Source: Pseudomonas mohnii
Lineage (GTDB): Bacteria > Pseudomonadota > Gammaproteobacteria > Pseudomonadales > Pseudomonadaceae
Direction: 5' to 3'
Length of the DNA stretch: 64,000 bases
NCBI RefSeq assembly: GCF_900105115.1
Contig: NZ_FNRV01000001.1
Coordinates: forward strand, 4,634,501-4,698,500
Shown: piece after piece, positions 23,948 through 35,304 of the stretch
Position numbering within the stretch: the first letter of the stretch is position 1
How the letters are laid out: each line of letters begins with the position of its first letter
Position numbers and translations under genes: made by a program
The notes under the pieces: generated by a model
Database searches by the model: none
What the model was told of the DNA's origin: nothing
Seen by the model: only the letters and a program-made list of their open reading frames with translations

Positions 23948-26260
23948 ATGGCCTTGGCCCACACCCTTGGTTTTCCGCGCATCGGCGCCGACCGCGAACT
24001 GAAAAAAGCCCTCGAATCCTACTGGAAGGGCGATCTCGACCAGGATGCGCTGCAAAGCGTCGGCCGCCAGCTGCGTGCCACCCACTGGCAATTGCAAAAA
24101 GACGCCGGTATCGACCTGCTGCCCGTTGGCGACTTCGCCTGGTACGACCAGGTACTGACCCACTCCCTGGCCTTCGGTGTGATCCCCGAGCGCTTCGACA
24201 GCACCCGGGACACGCACGGCCTGCCGACCCTCGACACCCTGTTCGCCATGGCCCGTGGCGCCACGACGACCTGTTGCGGCGGTGAGCATGGCCAGACGCA
24301 ATACGCCCAGGAACTGACCAAGTGGTTCGACACCAACTACCACTACCTGGTCCCGGAATTCAGCGCCGAGCAGCCCTTCAAGCTGAGCTGGGAACAGCTG
24401 TTCGACGAAGTCGCTGAAGCCAGGGCCCTGGGTCACAACGTCAAACCGGTGATCATCGGCCCGCTGACGTACCTGTGGCTGGGCAAGGCCAAAGGCAACC
24501 ACTTCGACAAGCTCGACCTGCTGGAACGCCTGCTGCCGGTGTACAACGAAATCCTCGGCCGCCTTGCCGCCCAAGGCGTGGAATGGGTGCAGATCGATGA
24601 ACCGATCCTGACCCTCGACCTGCCGCAAGCCTGGAAAAACGCCTTCGAACGCGCCTATCACATCCTCCAGTACTCGCCGCTGAAAAAACTCGTGGCGACC
24701 TACTTCAGCGGTCTGCAGGACAACCTTGGCCTGGCCGTTGGCCTGCCGGTGCAAGGTCTGCACATTGATGCGGTGCGCGCCCCCGACCAACTGCTGCATG
24801 TGCTCGATCGCCTGCCGACCTACAAGATTCTCTCGGTGGGCCTGGTCAATGGCCGCAACGTCTGGCGCTGCGAACTGGAGCCTGTCCTCGCACAACTGCA
24901 ATTTGCCCAGGAACGCTTTGGCGACAACCTGTGGGTCAGCAGTTCCTGCTCGCTGCTGCACAGTCCGGTGGATGTGGAGCGTGAAGACAAACTCGATCCG
25001 GAACTGAAAAGCTGGCTGGCGTTTGCCGTCCAAAAGTGTGGCGAAATCGCTGTGTTGCGCGATGCCTTGAACGATCCACAGGCGCCCAAGGTGCAAGCCG
25101 CCCTGGCCGAGAGCCGCGCCGTTCAGCTCAGCCGCGCCGAGTCACCGCGCATCCACAAGGCCGACGTGCAGGCACGTGTCGCGGCGATTGGCCCGAACGA
25201 CAGCCAGCGTCATGCGCCGTTTGCCAAGCGCATCGAACAGCAGCGTGCACGCCTGAAACTGCCGGCGTTTCCGACCACCACCATCGGCTCGTTCCCGCAG
25301 ACGGCATCCATCCGTCTGGCACGCCAGGCCTTCAAGCAAGGCAAGCTGTCGGCCAATGACTACACCGACGCCATGCGTCATGAAGTCCGTCACTCCGTGC
25401 AGATCCAGGAGCGCCTGGGGCTGGATGTGCTGGTCCATGGTGAAGCCGAGCGCAATGACATGGTCGAGTACTTCGCCGAACAGCTGGACGGCTACCTGTT
25501 TACCCGTTTCGGCTGGGTGCAGAGCTACGGTTCGCGCTGCGTGAAACCGGCGATCATCTACGGTGACCTGAGCCGACCGAACGCCATGACCGTCGACTGG
25601 ATTACTTATGCACAGGGTCAGACCGACAAGGTCATGAAAGGCATGCTCACCGGGCCCGTGACCATGCTGATGTGGTCGTTCCCCCGTGAAGACGTGTCAC
25701 GCAAAGTCCAGGCGCAACAATTGGCCTTGGCCCTGCGTGACGAAGTGCTGGACCTGGAAGCCGCTGGCATCAAGATCGTGCAGATCGACGAAGCCGCGTT
25801 CCGTGAAGGCCTGCCACTGCGTCGGGCGCAATGGCAGGAATACCTCGACTGGGCGGTGGAAGCGTTCCGCCTGAGTGCCAGTGGTGTGCGTGACGAAACC
25901 CAGATCCACACCCACATGTGCTACAGCGAATTCAATGACGTGATCGAAGCCATCGCGGCCATGGACGCGGACGTGATCACCGTTGAAACGTCGCGTTCCG
26001 ACATGGAATTGCTGGAAGCGTTCAAGGCGTTCGACTACCCGAACGACATCGGTCCGGGCGTCTACGACATCCACTCGCCACGGGTGCCGGACACCGCCGA
26101 GATGGTCAAGCTGATGAGCAAAGCGGTGAAGCGCATTCCGGCCGAGCGTTTGTGGGTCAACCCCGATTGCGGTCTGAAAACCCGTGCCTGGCCGGAAACC
26201 GAAGCGGCGCTGGTGAACATGGTGGCGGCGGCGCGACAGTTGCGTAGCCAGTTGGCGTGA
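23948..26260 (+). CDS. metE: MetE, cobalamin-independent methionine synthase
   Basis: 770 residues, the usual MetE length. It transfers the methyl group of 5-methyltetrahydropteroyltri-L-glutamate to homocysteine, the last step of methionine synthesis, in the cytoplasm. It has two barrel domains. The zinc ligands are present: His656 and Cys658 (HTHMCYSEF), Glu680 (TVETSRSD) and Cys741 (NPDCGLKTR), each offset by 15 from the E. coli numbers. [12 protein letters not shown] near residue 436 is the conserved start of the C-terminal domain. GGGAGGAA lies 7 nt upstream. It is controlled by the divergent MetR. Confidence 0.97.
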   Translation: MALAHTLGFPRIGADRELKKALESYWKGDLDQDALQSVGRQLRATHWQLQKDAGIDLLPVGDFAWYDQVLTHSLAFGVIPERFDSTRDTHGLPTLDTLFAMARGATTTCCGGEHGQTQYAQELTKWFDTNYHYLVPEFSAEQPFKLSWEQLFDEVAEARALGHNVKPVIIGPLTYLWLGKAKGNHFDKLDLLERLLPVYNEILGRLAAQGVEWVQIDEPILTLDLPQAWKNAFERAYHILQYSPLKKLVATYFSGLQDNLGLAVGLPVQGLHIDAVRAPDQLLHVLDRLPTYKILSVGLVNGRNVWRCELEPVLAQLQFAQERFGDNLWVSSSCSLLHSPVDVEREDKLDPELKSWLAFAVQKCGEIAVLRDALNDPQAPKVQAALAESRAVQLSRAESPRIHKADVQARVAAIGPNDSQRHAPFAKRIEQQRARLKLPAFPTTTIGSFPQTASIRLARQAFKQGKLSANDYTDAMRHEVRHSVQIQERLGLDVLVHGEAERNDMVEYFAEQLDGYLFTRFGWVQSYGSRCVKPAIIYGDLSRPNAMTVDWITYAQGQTDKVMKGMLTGPVTMLMWSFPREDVSRKVQAQQLALALRDEVLDLEAAGIKIVQIDEAAFREGLPLRRAQWQEYLDWAVEAFRLSASGVRDETQIHTHMCYSEFNDVIEAIAAMDADVITVETSRSDMELLEAFKAFDYPNDIGPGVYDIHSPRVPDTAEMVKLMSKAVKRIPAERLWVNPDCGLKTRAWPETEAALVNMVAAARQLRSQLA

Positions 26261-26270
26261 TCACTACGCC

Positions 26271-26390
26271 CCTGTAGGAGCGAGCCGGCTCCGGGCGGCG
26301 TTCCGACGATGGACGTCAACGATAACGCGGGAAGCCAGATACCCAGCGGTGCACCTGCGTTTTTCGCGAGCAGGCTCGCTCCTACAGAGG
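26271..26390. repeat. REP pair between metE and toxin-like gene
   Basis: CCTGTAGGAGCGAGCCGGCT (26271) and the inverse CGCGAGCAGGCTCGCTCCTA (ending about 26386) flank about 85 bp. It lies in a convergent gap. Confidence 0.85.
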
Positions 26391-26400
26391 TTTACGGTGT

Positions 26401-29400
26401 TTAGAGTTCGGCGAAGTGTTTGATCCCCAGCGGTTTGCCGATGTCGCCGCGCCAGATCGCTTGCACGTTTGCCCCACTGCCAGCCTGGGCCTGTTGCCAT
26501 TGCAGGCCCAGGTTGCGTTGCTCCGGCAGTTTCAAATGACCTTTGACGAAATCGTTGAACGCAGGTTTTGCCGAGGTGTAGTGGAAATGTGCGTACCACA
26601 ACGTCTGGGGTGACTCGCCGCGCACATCGCGAACCTCGTACTCCTGGAGGAAATCCCTGCGCCCGTCCGTGCGCTTGCCCAGATCGCGCAGGCCGCCTTC
26701 CTTGCGAATGTCCACCACGCGTTGTTCAAGCAGATAGTCCAGATAGCCCTCGGTCGGGGTCTTGCTGTTCAGGGTCTGGTCGATTCGCAGCGTGCGCCCG
26801 GCACGGGACAATTCATTCGCGCGATTGCGCAGTTGCAGTGCCACCGTCTCCGTGGGCGACAGCCGTTCGATGGCCTGGGCGCGCATGTTCAGTTCCGCGG
26901 CTTCATTGGTCATCATGTGCTCCAGATCGACCGGCAACATGTCCTGGCGGGCGTAGCCTTCGACTTTGCCTTTGTAGGCGTCCACCGTGCCGAGTCGTTT
27001 CCTGGCCTCCACCAGCAACGGCGTGATATCGGTCACAAGTTCCGTTGGCGCAGCTGCCACTGGCTCACTGAGGTGATATTTGCCGCTGGATGAGCGCGGC
27101 AGCCAGGTTTCCCTGTAACCATTGGCACCCTCGACGGTGAAGCGCTGTTGGCGGGTCGCGGCATCAGTGCTGGCGACGCCGATAAGCAACTGGTTGTCTT
27201 CAGTCTCGAACAGTTGCTTTGCCGCGCTTCCCGCTTTTGCACTGTTGGAGGGGCGTGTCTTGATGGCATGGAGAGCCGCTGCTTCGACGTTTGCCAGATT
27301 GTCGAGAAACGCGGTGACCTGCTCCAGATCCAGGTGCTGCGGATAACCCAGGGACCAGGCCCCGAGGTTGCGACGAAATTCGGCATAGGTCGCCAGGCAA
27401 TCTTCGAGCACCTTGTTGCGCTGGGTAAACGTGGCCCGTACTTCAGGCAATTGATGTTGGGTCAGCAGCGCTCGCCCGACCTTGTCGCGGGCCTGTTTCA
27501 ACTGCACGTGAAAGTAGGCCCAGGACTGATCGGTGACGGCGTTGTAGTGAGTGATGATCTCCAGCTCATTCGCCGTTTTCAGGTAGTAGTAGTTGGCATC
27601 GCTGAATTTTTCGTTAACCGTGGCCATCTCCGGGGCCATCTTTGATTTTTGCACGCGATTGGTGATCCGGCCGTTCCATCGATTGGCTTCTGCCACCTGC
27701 TCGTGAAGCCGGTCAAAGTTTTTGAGAAAGTCTTTTCGTACCTCCTTGCGTTGCGCCATCAGTTGAATGTGTGCGGCGGTATCGTTGAGCGGTGTGGCCT
27801 CCGATCGGGCAATCAGCTGATCGATACGGTTGAGGTGTTCCAGCAGGCGCTCCTTGGCCAAAGCGATTCGCCGCACCAATCGATCGACGATTACCCAGGC
27901 GCAGCGGCTTTGAGCATCTTCGACCAGCAAGCGTCTTCGGCCGTGGCTGATCAGCATCAGTTCTTCAAGGTTCAGATACTGGGCCTGCGCCAGCTCGATG
28001 TCGTTCACGCAAATAGTGTCGGCATTGGCTCGAAGCGGTGGGCGCTGCTCCTGATCAACGCTGAAGTAATGTTCCAGCACGGCGTTGGAGCTGTCGGTCT
28101 GGGTCCCGAGTCGCCGGGAGTAGGCATCGGCGGTGTTGGTCAGGGTCAATTGGCGTCGCAACGCCCGGTCGGCCCACCAGCGTGGCAACCAGCGGCGAAT
28201 GGCGGCGGGCCAGAGCGGGTCGAGACCGTCAGCCATGTGACCGAGCACCGCGCCGCCACCGGCACCGCCGCCTGCCGTTACGGTGCCGTAGACCGCGTAG
28301 TGGGTGTTCCAGTTGCCGGCTTCATCCAGGGCGATGGGTTGTTTGTAGGTTCGGGTGTTGGTTGCGCTCAAGCGCCATTGCGGTGGGTTGTCCGTCAATT
28401 CGATGCGATAGATACGCCCCTGGCTGATCATGAAGTCGCCATCGGCGTGGCGATAAACGTTGCGATAAATCCCTTCGGTGCCCGGTTGCAGGCCGGCAAG
28501 GGAAATCTCCTGTCCGTACTCATAACCTGCGAAACGCTTGAGGGTGTGTCGCACGTGCTGCGGGGTCGAGACCTGCAAGGCGCCAGGCTGTTTCGTCAGG
28601 GCGCGCAATTGTCGCCCGCGAGTGGCGGCACGCGCGGCGCTGGAAGTGGCGCCAGCAACGGGCAGCACGTCCATGGCCGCGTCGATCAACGACAGCAGCA
28701 CGGCTTCCACCTCGGCCAGGCCATGGCCGACATCACCGCGCAGGAAAGCCGCCACCGCCAGGTTGGCGCTGTTCCAGGCGTCGTAGAGGGCGATGGCGGT
28801 ACCGACGAAAGGCACCACGCCCAGCGCCATTTTCAGGTAGTTGAACATGGCCCCGGAGCGCAGCGCGACGTGCTCCAGATACAAGGCATCGTTGGAGCGC
28901 GATGTCGACCGATGCGCCTCCAGCAAACGGCCCATGTGCACATTGAGCAGATGCGCTGCCAGGGATGTGCTGGCGGGCCAGGCGGTGCCGACGCCGATCA
29001 GGGCATCGAAGTTTTTCACCCGGGCCTGGTTGATCCGGCTGACGTGCGAGGCAAATTCCCCGGTCAACGCGCGACCGGCCAGGTAGGTGACCATGGTGCT
29101 ATGCAGGCATTGGTTAAACAGGAACATCCGCGCCTGTTCGAGGCTGTCGAACTGGCGGACAAAGACCCCATCGGGGCCGTCAGGCCGATAGAGCAATGTC
29201 AGGCCGCTGACCTGCTCGACGATGAAAGTCACCCCGGCCAGGGTGCTCGGTCCCTCGCCGGGCGTGTCCTTGCCGCCAACGGTCAGGTGCGCGGGTAATA
29301 ACTCGATGCGTTTGCCGTCGACGGAGAAGGCTTCACGGCTGTTGGCGTCGATGGCGATTCGCAGCACCTTCAGGCCGGCGGCATCGATGTCCTTGGCGAG

Positions 29401-31617
29401 CACGGCGAACTCGCCTTGCAACTCAAGCATCAGGCGCCACGGCTCGCTCAGGCATTCACGCCGATATTCATTGCTGAAGGCCGAGGCAGTCGGGGTTCCC
29501 AGGAAGGTCTGGCGGATCAAGGTTTCATATTTTCCGGCCAGATCCAGCTCGGTGACCAGTTTGCGCAGGTAGGCCTGGGTGATGCCGGTTCTCAGCTTCT
29601 GCCGTTGCCCCTCGTCAGCGCCGCTGATCTCGACCCGCATCAACGACACGCGCAACCACATCGCCTGATCGATATTGCTTTGCGCCAGTTCGGCGAGGGA
29701 CAACTTGCTGCGCTGCAGGCTGGCGGTCAGTACATTCTTTTGCGGTGTTCCCGGCGCCGGGCCTTCAATCGGCACCTTGCGCCATGTGGTGGTGTCGGGG
29801 AGGTCCAGCAACACCTCAACGTTTTTCGTGAGGGAGAAGTCTTTGCGCAGGCGGGCGTCGATGGCTTTTTTGCTGAATGAGTCGCGCATTGGCAGTTCCC
29901 GTTCCAGCAGTTTCTGGGAGCGCTTCATCGCCGCGATGTAGGCGGTGAACAGCGCCTTGAGACGTTCGCGTTCGGCCTCGGTCAGCGCGCGGAGGGGCGA
30001 CGGCAGCCGAGTGGCCAGCAGCGCGCTGCGGTTTTGCTCAAGGATGTGCGCAAAGGCCAGCTCACGCGCGCTGCTGGCGGGGACGGTCAGGCGGGCGAGG
30101 GTCTGTTCTCGCAGGTTTTCCAGTTCCGCCGTGCGTTGGTCGGCATGGGAGGGCGCGGAGTGGGCGGTCATCAGCCGCGTCGCATGCTGTTCACAGCTGT
30201 GAAGCTGGATTTGCAGGGCGTACTCGAACGGGTTACCCGTCAGCGGCAAAAGCTGCAACGCTTGCGTGTCGTCGTTGGCCGGCTGCCTGAACATCTTCTG
30301 CTCCAGTGCCTGGCAAGAGGCGAACCGCTGCAGGCCGCCGAAATGTCCGGGCCAGTAGAGCAGCACGCTGTCGCTGGCGGACGGCAGCAATGCCGATGGC
30401 CGGGCAAACAGCAGCACACCGTCGAGTTCCTGGGTCTGCGTGCGCAGGGTGTCACCTTCGCTGTCAGTCGCGGTCAACACCAGTCGGGCGACCACCACGT
30501 CGGCCGGTCTGGGTTTTTCGGGTGCGTCGAGCACGACCGTGAGCCACTGATGTTCATCGCTGCTGATCTGATCCAGGCTCAATTGCAGGTCGGCTTCGGC
30601 ACGCAGGCCGTTCAGGCGCGCTTGGTATAGGGCCTTGTAGTGGGAGGGCGACGAGTGGCGCAGTTCCAGCAGTTGCGGCGCATTGTCGGCGCTTAACAGG
30701 GCATTTGCGGCCTCGCTGCTGGCCTGTTGGGCGGCGCGCAGGGCGTCGAATTGCTGTTGCAGCCGCTGCATGCGCGGGTCGTCGGCGGTGCCTGCAAAGT
30801 CCAGCCCCAGCAGGTTCTGCAGTGCCGTTTGCTGTTGCACTACGGCGTTGTGGCGAAGGTCAATGGGAATATCGGGGCTCAGTTGCCCGAACGGGGCGAT
30901 ATCGTGGTTTGCCTCCGGCATGGGCAGGTCGGGGGGCGAGGCAAAGACACGGTCGTTGTGTTGCCGCTCGGCAGGCGCCGTGGCCAGTCGCGCCAACAAG
31001 GACTCAGCACTTTTCGTCAGCTGCGGGGTGTCCAATACGGTGTAATCGACCGTGACGTGGCGGGTCTCGGGGTCAGGTTGCTGCTGGATTAACCAGCGTT
31101 CCAGACTGTTGCGATTTTCAAAGATCATCCAGGGCACTTGCCGAGACGGCAGATACAGCAACTGGGTGACCGGTTGATCGGTATTGCGGGTAATGGCCAG
31201 GGCACCTCGAAGTTCGTCAGTCAGACCGCTGTCGCCCCTGAGCGACAGGGTCTCGACGTAAACCAGGATCTCGGGGGAGGTCGTTTGCACTGCCGGGGCG
31301 ACGAGGTCCAGCAGCACGTTGAGCTGCTCGGCATTCAAGGTGCCCTGGGCAAATGCCAACTGGCACGATGCTTCGAAATGCTGGCGATACAAGCGAATGG
31401 CCTGTGCCTTGCGTGAAAGGTCGGTGCCGCGTGCGCGTGCCTGCCACCAGTTCGCGGTCAGGGGGGCTTGCGGGTTCTGCGCCATGAGGGCCAGCCACTG
31501 TTCGCGGCAGTCGTTCCAGCGTACCGAGGCGCTCAGGTGCAGGTTGTCGTCCGTGCCTTGGGCCAAGGGGGGGACGAGGCCGAAGTCGGCCAGCGGTGCG
31601 TTCGTTGATTCGAACAT
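26401..31617 (-). CDS. Giant dermonecrotic-toxin-like (DUF6543-type) protein without NEL domain
   Basis: 1738 residues from the ATG at 31615-31617, chosen because CGGAG lies 9 nt upstream. A longer form from 31677 lacks such a site. The overall architecture resembles Pseudomonas DUF6543/dermonecrotic-toxin-like proteins: a long mostly helical N-terminal region, an unusually hydrophobic stretch near 920-1000 ([19 protein letters not shown], later [17 protein letters not shown]) and a coiled-coil-rich section near 1250-1450. The C-terminal ~250 residues contain no NEL CxD motif and no domain I recognise. The hydrophobic stretch parallels the one in the NEL protein at 5.1-9.8 kb and could mediate membrane insertion or translocation (inference). 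No signal peptide or secretion partner is adjacent. Confidence 0.75.
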   Translation of the reverse strand: MFESTNAPLADFGLVPPLAQGTDDNLHLSASVRWNDCREQWLALMAQNPQAPLTANWWQARARGTDLSRKAQAIRLYRQHFEASCQLAFAQGTLNAEQLNVLLDLVAPAVQTTSPEILVYVETLSLRGDSGLTDELRGALAITRNTDQPVTQLLYLPSRQVPWMIFENRNSLERWLIQQQPDPETRHVTVDYTVLDTPQLTKSAESLLARLATAPAERQHNDRVFASPPDLPMPEANHDIAPFGQLSPDIPIDLRHNAVVQQQTALQNLLGLDFAGTADDPRMQRLQQQFDALRAAQQASSEAANALLSADNAPQLLELRHSSPSHYKALYQARLNGLRAEADLQLSLDQISSDEHQWLTVVLDAPEKPRPADVVVARLVLTATDSEGDTLRTQTQELDGVLLFARPSALLPSASDSVLLYWPGHFGGLQRFASCQALEQKMFRQPANDDTQALQLLPLTGNPFEYALQIQLHSCEQHATRLMTAHSAPSHADQRTAELENLREQTLARLTVPASSARELAFAHILEQNRSALLATRLPSPLRALTEAERERLKALFTAYIAAMKRSQKLLERELPMRDSFSKKAIDARLRKDFSLTKNVEVLLDLPDTTTWRKVPIEGPAPGTPQKNVLTASLQRSKLSLAELAQSNIDQAMWLRVSLMRVEISGADEGQRQKLRTGITQAYLRKLVTELDLAGKYETLIRQTFLGTPTASAFSNEYRRECLSEPWRLMLELQGEFAVLAKDIDAAGLKVLRIAIDANSREAFSVDGKRIELLPAHLTVGGKDTPGEGPSTLAGVTFIVEQVSGLTLLYRPDGPDGVFVRQFDSLEQARMFLFNQCLHSTMVTYLAGRALTGEFASHVSRINQARVKNFDALIGVGTAWPASTSLAAHLLNVHMGRLLEAHRSTSRSNDALYLEHVALRSGAMFNYLKMALGVVPFVGTAIALYDAWNSANLAVAAFLRGDVGHGLAEVEAVLLSLIDAAMDVLPVAGATSSAARAATRGRQLRALTKQPGALQVSTPQHVRHTLKRFAGYEYGQEISLAGLQPGTEGIYRNVYRHADGDFMISQGRIYRIELTDNPPQWRLSATNTRTYKQPIALDEAGNWNTHYAVYGTVTAGGGAGGGAVLGHMADGLDPLWPAAIRRWLPRWWADRALRRQLTLTNTADAYSRRLGTQTDSSNAVLEHYFSVDQEQRPPLRANADTICVNDIELAQAQYLNLEELMLISHGRRRLLVEDAQSRCAWVIVDRLVRRIALAKERLLEHLNRIDQLIARSEATPLNDTAAHIQLMAQRKEVRKDFLKNFDRLHEQVAEANRWNGRITNRVQKSKMAPEMATVNEKFSDANYYYLKTANELEIITHYNAVTDQSWAYFHVQLKQARDKVGRALLTQHQLPEVRATFTQRNKVLEDCLATYAEFRRNLGAWSLGYPQHLDLEQVTAFLDNLANVEAAALHAIKTRPSNSAKAGSAAKQLFETEDNQLLIGVASTDAATRQQRFTVEGANGYRETWLPRSSSGKYHLSEPVAAAPTELVTDITPLLVEARKRLGTVDAYKGKVEGYARQDMLPVDLEHMMTNEAAELNMRAQAIERLSPTETVALQLRNRANELSRAGRTLRIDQTLNSKTPTEGYLDYLLEQRVVDIRKEGGLRDLGKRTDGRRDFLQEYEVRDVRGESPQTLWYAHFHYTSAKPAFNDFVKGHLKLPEQRNLGLQWQQAQAGSGANVQAIWRGDIGKPLGIKHFAEL

Positions 31618-31825
31618 GAAGAAAAACTCCGATGGGTGAAAAATCGGAGCCATTAGAGGTCGGTCGGAAAGCGGCATGGCGGTACATAGTTATTGTGTGG
31701 CGCTGAACGTGCCCTGATGACCGCCCGGCACTCTTCATCAAACTGTCATCGAACTGTGGCAGCGCGCTTGAACAAACTTCATCAGACTCGCGCTCTACTG
31801 GGGTTCTGCGTTTCGGTGTTTCTTC

Positions 31826-32857
31826 ATGCGTCCTTTGTTTTTATCAACAGTCTTTTTTATGGCCGCGTTGTTGGGCCTGCCGTCATGGGCGGCGTCTCGT
31901 TGCGATGTCAATGTCCCGACCGAACGGGCAGACCTGGCGCAGGTGAGCCTGGCCTACCAGAGCATCGGCCGCGCCTCCGATCCGGCGTTGCTGCTGGTGA
32001 TGGGCCTGGGCGGGCAGTTGATTCACTGGCCGGACGAGGTGGTGGTCGCGCTGTGCCAGCAGGGCTTCCGGGTGATCCGTTATGACAATCGCGATGTCGG
32101 CCTGTCCACCTGGCGGCAACCGCCGGTCGAGGCCAACCTGACCTTCGAAGTGCTGCGCTACAAACTCGGATTGCCGGTGTCGTCGCCGTACTCGCTGACC
32201 GACATGGCCGAGGATGGCCTGGGGCTGATGGATGCCTTGCACATCGAGCAATTCCACGTGCTGGGCGCCAGCATGGGCGGCATGATCGCCCAGCACATGG
32301 CCGCCATGGCGCCGCAGCGGGTCGAGAGCCTGACCCTGATCATGACCAGCTCCGGGGCCGAAGGCTTGCCGGCGCCGAGTGCGGCGTTGGTGCAGTTGCT
32401 CGCGCGCCGTGGCGCGCCCAATCGGGAAGTCGCCCTGGAGCAACAGGCCGACTTGCTGGCGGCCCTGGGCAGCCCGATGGTGACGGATGATCGCCAGGCC
32501 CTGTTGCATCAGGCAGCCGTGTCTTATGACCGGGCATTCAATCCCGAAGGGGTGAAACGCCAGATCATGGCCATTCTCGCTGAGCCGAGTCGGGTGGCGT
32601 TGCTCAACCAGTTACGCGTTCCGGCGCTGGTGGTGCATGGCACGGCCGATCCGTTGTTGCCGGTGATGCATGGCGTGCACCTGGCCGCGCATTTGCGTGG
32701 CAGTGAGTTGATCTTGATACCGGGGCTGGCCCATCGTTTCCAGGAGGCGTTCAAGGCGCCGTTGCTGGCGGCGGTGTTGCCGTACTTGCGGGCTCATCGC
32801 GAAGACACCTCGCATTGGGCGCAGATCGAGCCGGTGGCCGAACACAATCTCCTGTAA
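31826..32857 (+). CDS. Secreted alpha/beta hydrolase
   Basis: 343 residues with an N-terminal signal peptide ([20 protein letters not shown], cleaved near SWAA). The alpha/beta hydrolase core is clear: oxyanion region [21 protein letters not shown], nucleophile elbow GASMGG, acid in [11 protein letters not shown] and histidine in [12 protein letters not shown]. It resembles the RdmC/aclacinomycin methylesterase-like subgroup, which cleave esters. It acts in the periplasm or outside the cell. The substrate is unknown. It is divergent from the toxin-like gene and about 120 bp upstream of the FrnE-like gene. Confidence 0.85.
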   Translation: MRPLFLSTVFFMAALLGLPSWAASRCDVNVPTERADLAQVSLAYQSIGRASDPALLLVMGLGGQLIHWPDEVVVALCQQGFRVIRYDNRDVGLSTWRQPPVEANLTFEVLRYKLGLPVSSPYSLTDMAEDGLGLMDALHIEQFHVLGASMGGMIAQHMAAMAPQRVESLTLIMTSSGAEGLPAPSAALVQLLARRGAPNREVALEQQADLLAALGSPMVTDDRQALLHQAAVSYDRAFNPEGVKRQIMAILAEPSRVALLNQLRVPALVVHGTADPLLPVMHGVHLAAHLRGSELILIPGLAHRFQEAFKAPLLAAVLPYLRAHREDTSHWAQIEPVAEHNLL

Positions 32858-32880
32858 TTCCCCCCCGATCTCTCTGAAGG

Positions 32881-32920
32881 CGCTGGCCTGCCAGCAATGG
32901 CGGCAAGCCGGCTCCTGCAG
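32881..32920. repeat. Degenerate REP sequence
   Basis: GGCCTGCCAGCAATGGCGGC and the following AAGCCGGCTCCTGCAG resemble REP arms of the GCTGGCAGGCCAGCTCC type, but the two arms match imperfectly. Confidence 0.45.
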
Positions 32921-32980
32921 CGTGGGCTTCAGGTGTATCGTTCGAGCTTTACGACGTGTTTCCCGCCAGCGAGGTGTGTG

Positions 32981-33646
32981 ATGAGCAGCCCCTTGAAAAT
33001 CGATTTCGTCAGCGACGTGTCCTGCCCATGGTGCGTCGTCGGTCTGTACGGCCTGACCCGCGCCCTGGAGATCCTGCGCGACGAGGTCCGGGCCGAGATC
33101 AGTTTCCAGCCGTTCGAACTGAACCCGAAGATGGGCCCCGAAGGGCAGAACATCACCGAGCACATCACCGAGAAGTACGGTTCGACACCCGAGCAGTCGC
33201 AGAAAAATCGCGAGATGATCCGCGCGCGCGGTGCCGAGCTCGGGTTTGCCTTTCGCACGGACGCCAACAGCCGGATCTACAACACCTTCGATGCGCACCG
33301 CCTGCTGCATTGGGCGGCTCTGGAAGGCTTGCAGTTGCCGCTGAAAGAGGCCTTGTTCAAGGCGTATTTCAGCGATGGCGGTAACCCGTCCGACCCCGTT
33401 CAATTGGCGCAGATTGCGCAAAGCGTCGGCCTGGACCGGCAACGGGCCGAGGCGATTCTGGCGTCGGATGAATTCGCCAACGCGGTTCGCGAAGAGGAAC
33501 AGCGATGGCTGTCACGCGGGGTGAACTCGGTACCGACGGTGGTTTTCAACGGCCAGTACGCGGTCACGGGCGGGCAACCGGTGGAAACCTTCGTCGGGGC
33601 GATCCGGCAGATCATGAGTGAAGCGAAGGGCGGAACCGTCAGCTGA
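32981..33646 (+). CDS. FrnE-like DsbA family oxidoreductase
   Basis: 221 residues without a signal peptide, so cytoplasmic. The thioredoxin-fold active site is CPWC (Cys15 and Cys18, in FVSDVSCPWCVVGLYGL), and the helical insertion and cis-proline loop GVNSVPTVVFNGQ match the FrnE/2-hydroxychromene-2-carboxylate isomerase-like DsbA family. It probably catalyses thiol-disulfide exchange; FrnE-type proteins are linked to oxidative stress and polyketide pathways elsewhere. The ATG at 32981 follows GCGAGG and is preferred to the longer frame from 32897, which would run through a degenerate REP. Confidence 0.87.
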   Translation: MSSPLKIDFVSDVSCPWCVVGLYGLTRALEILRDEVRAEISFQPFELNPKMGPEGQNITEHITEKYGSTPEQSQKNREMIRARGAELGFAFRTDANSRIYNTFDAHRLLHWAALEGLQLPLKEALFKAYFSDGGNPSDPVQLAQIAQSVGLDRQRAEAILASDEFANAVREEEQRWLSRGVNSVPTVVFNGQYAVTGGQPVETFVGAIRQIMSEAKGGTVS

Positions 33647-33665
33647 TCCTGTGGCATACACGGAC

Positions 33666-33896
33666 ACTGTAGGAGCGAGCCTGCCCGCGATGGCGGCGGC
33701 ACATTCACCATGGATGTGTCTGATAGTCCGCCATCGCTGGCAGGCCAGCTCCCACCGTTGATGGCGGTCGTGCACGAAACCTTCGCTCACTGAAATTCCC
33801 CTGTGGGAGCGAGCCTGCTCGCGAAGGGGGCATCGGCCTCAACTTCATGCTTGACCGGTCTACCGCTATCGCGAGCGAGCTCGCCCCCACAGAGGG
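33666..33896. repeat. Cluster of four REP arms (two pairs)
   Basis: Arms lie at about 33667 (TGTAGGAGCGAGCCTGCCCG), 33729 (CGCCATCGCTGGCAGGCCAG), 33801 (TGTGGGAGCGAGCCTGCTCG) and 33866 (GCTATCGCGAGCGAGCTCGC). They fill almost the whole gap between the convergent FrnE-like and response-regulator genes. Confidence 0.88.
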
Positions 33897-33912
33897 CGGT
33901 GTGTGTCCTGGT

Positions 33913-35304
33913 TCAGCGCACGATCTTGTCCACATGAATCCCGAGTTTTTTCAGCCTGTACCAGAAGCTGCGCTCGGAGATTCCGATCAACTGCGCGGCG
34001 GCGGCCTGTACGCCGTTGCTCTGTGCCAGCGCCGCCAGAATGTAGGCCTTTTCGACTTCCGCCAACGCGGCGTCCAGATCCGGCGGCACGCTGGCGCCCT
34101 CGTTGAGAATGGCGCCGCTGCCGGCCGGCGACGAAGCAAACAGGTACGCCGGCAGATCATCGTCTTCAATCACCGCCCCCGAGGCGACGATGGTGGCGCG
34201 CTCCACACAGTTTTGCAGTTCGCGGATATTCCCCGGCCATGAATAATGGGCCATGGCCTGTAACGCTTGCGGGCTGAAACCGGTGATGCGCTTGCCGGCG
34301 GCAGCGCCCAGCGAATGGGCGAAATGCCGGGCCAGCGGGGCGATGTCTTCGACGCGTTCGCGCAGGGCCGGCAGGGGAATCGGGAACACGTTGAGCCGAT
34401 AGTAGAGGTCTTCGCGAAACTCCTTGTTGGCCACCGCTTCCAGCAGGTTTTTATTGGTGGCGGCGATGACCCGCACATCGACCTTGCGCTCGCGGGGATC
34501 GCCCACCGGTTCGATCACCCGCTCTTGCAAGGCCCGAAGGATTTTCGCCTGCAACGCCAAAGGCATCTCGCCGATTTCATCGAGAAACAGCGTGCCCTTG
34601 TCGGCCTGCTGGAACCGTCCGATCCGGTCGGTCACGGCGCCGGTGAAGGCCCCTTTGCGGTGGCCGAACATTTCGCTTTCCAGCAAGCCTTCGGGGATGG
34701 CCGCGCAGTTCACCGCAACGAAGGGTTTGTCGGCGCGATTGCCGTGCTTGTGGATCGCCCGGGCGACCATTTCCTTGCCGGTGCCGCTTTCCCCGGTCAG
34801 CAGGATCGTCGCGTTGCTTTCGCGCACTGAATCGATCGCCTGCAGCACCCGGCGAAAGCTCGGGCTGTCGCCGATCAGGCTGTCGATCTGCTGGTGTTCA
34901 TCGAGTTCGGCGCGCATGCGCTGGTTGTCTTTGAGAATGTCGCGAAATTGCAGGGCCTTGCTGACGGTGATGTCCAGTTCATCGATGTCGAACGGTTTGG
35001 CGATGTAGTCGAAGGCGCCGTTGCGCATCGACTGCACGGCGTTTTTCACCGTGCTGTAGGCGGTCATAACGATCACCGGCAGTTGCGGGAAACGGCTTTT
35101 GATTTCCGCCAGCAATTGAGGGCCGTCCATGCCGGGCATGCGCCAGTCGCTGATGACCAGGTCGATGTCTTCGACCTCCAGCACCTTGAGCGCGTGCAGG
35201 CCGTTGCCGGCAGTGAAGACGCTGATGCCGTTCTGGCTCAACGCCGAGGCGAGCAGGTCGCAGAGCTTGGGCTCGTCATCGACCACCAGTACGTTATGTG
35301 TCAT
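33913..35304 (-). CDS. Sigma54-dependent response regulator (MifR-like)
   Basis: 463 residues: a receiver domain with phospho-acceptor Asp53 (LVISDWRMPG), a sigma54-interacting AAA+ domain with Walker A GESGTGKE and an intact GAFTGA loop, and a Fis-type C-terminal HTH (QLIGISERSFWYRLKKLGIH). It would activate sigma54 promoters when phosphorylated by the adjacent kinase. The sequence recalls P. aeruginosa MifR, which controls 2-oxoglutarate use, but its neighbours differ from what I remember there, so no symbol is given. Its ATG (35302-35304) lies within the end of the kinase gene (11-bp overlap). It is the last gene of a five-gene operon with a phosphatase, aminotransferase, hydrolase and kinase. 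Confidence 0.88.
   Translation of the reverse strand: MTHNVLVVDDEPKLCDLLASALSQNGISVFTAGNGLHALKVLEVEDIDLVISDWRMPGMDGPQLLAEIKSRFPQLPVIVMTAYSTVKNAVQSMRNGAFDYIAKPFDIDELDITVSKALQFRDILKDNQRMRAELDEHQQIDSLIGDSPSFRRVLQAIDSVRESNATILLTGESGTGKEMVARAIHKHGNRADKPFVAVNCAAIPEGLLESEMFGHRKGAFTGAVTDRIGRFQQADKGTLFLDEIGEMPLALQAKILRALQERVIEPVGDPRERKVDVRVIAATNKNLLEAVANKEFREDLYYRLNVFPIPLPALRERVEDIAPLARHFAHSLGAAAGKRITGFSPQALQAMAHYSWPGNIRELQNCVERATIVASGAVIEDDDLPAYLFASSPAGSGAILNEGASVPPDLDAALAEVEKAYILAALAQSNGVQAAAAQLIGISERSFWYRLKKLGIHVDKIVR

Noticed and set aside
22922-25096. 724-codon version of the MetR reading frame extending into metE
   Set aside because: Only the last 305 codons are MetR-like; a GTG start with a good ribosome site exists at 23839 and the upstream part is antisense to metE.
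27649-29298. 549-codon plus-strand frame inside the giant toxin-like gene
   Set aside because: It is antisense to the toxin-like protein and shows no domain or ribosome site; the minus-strand protein has coherent helical segments.
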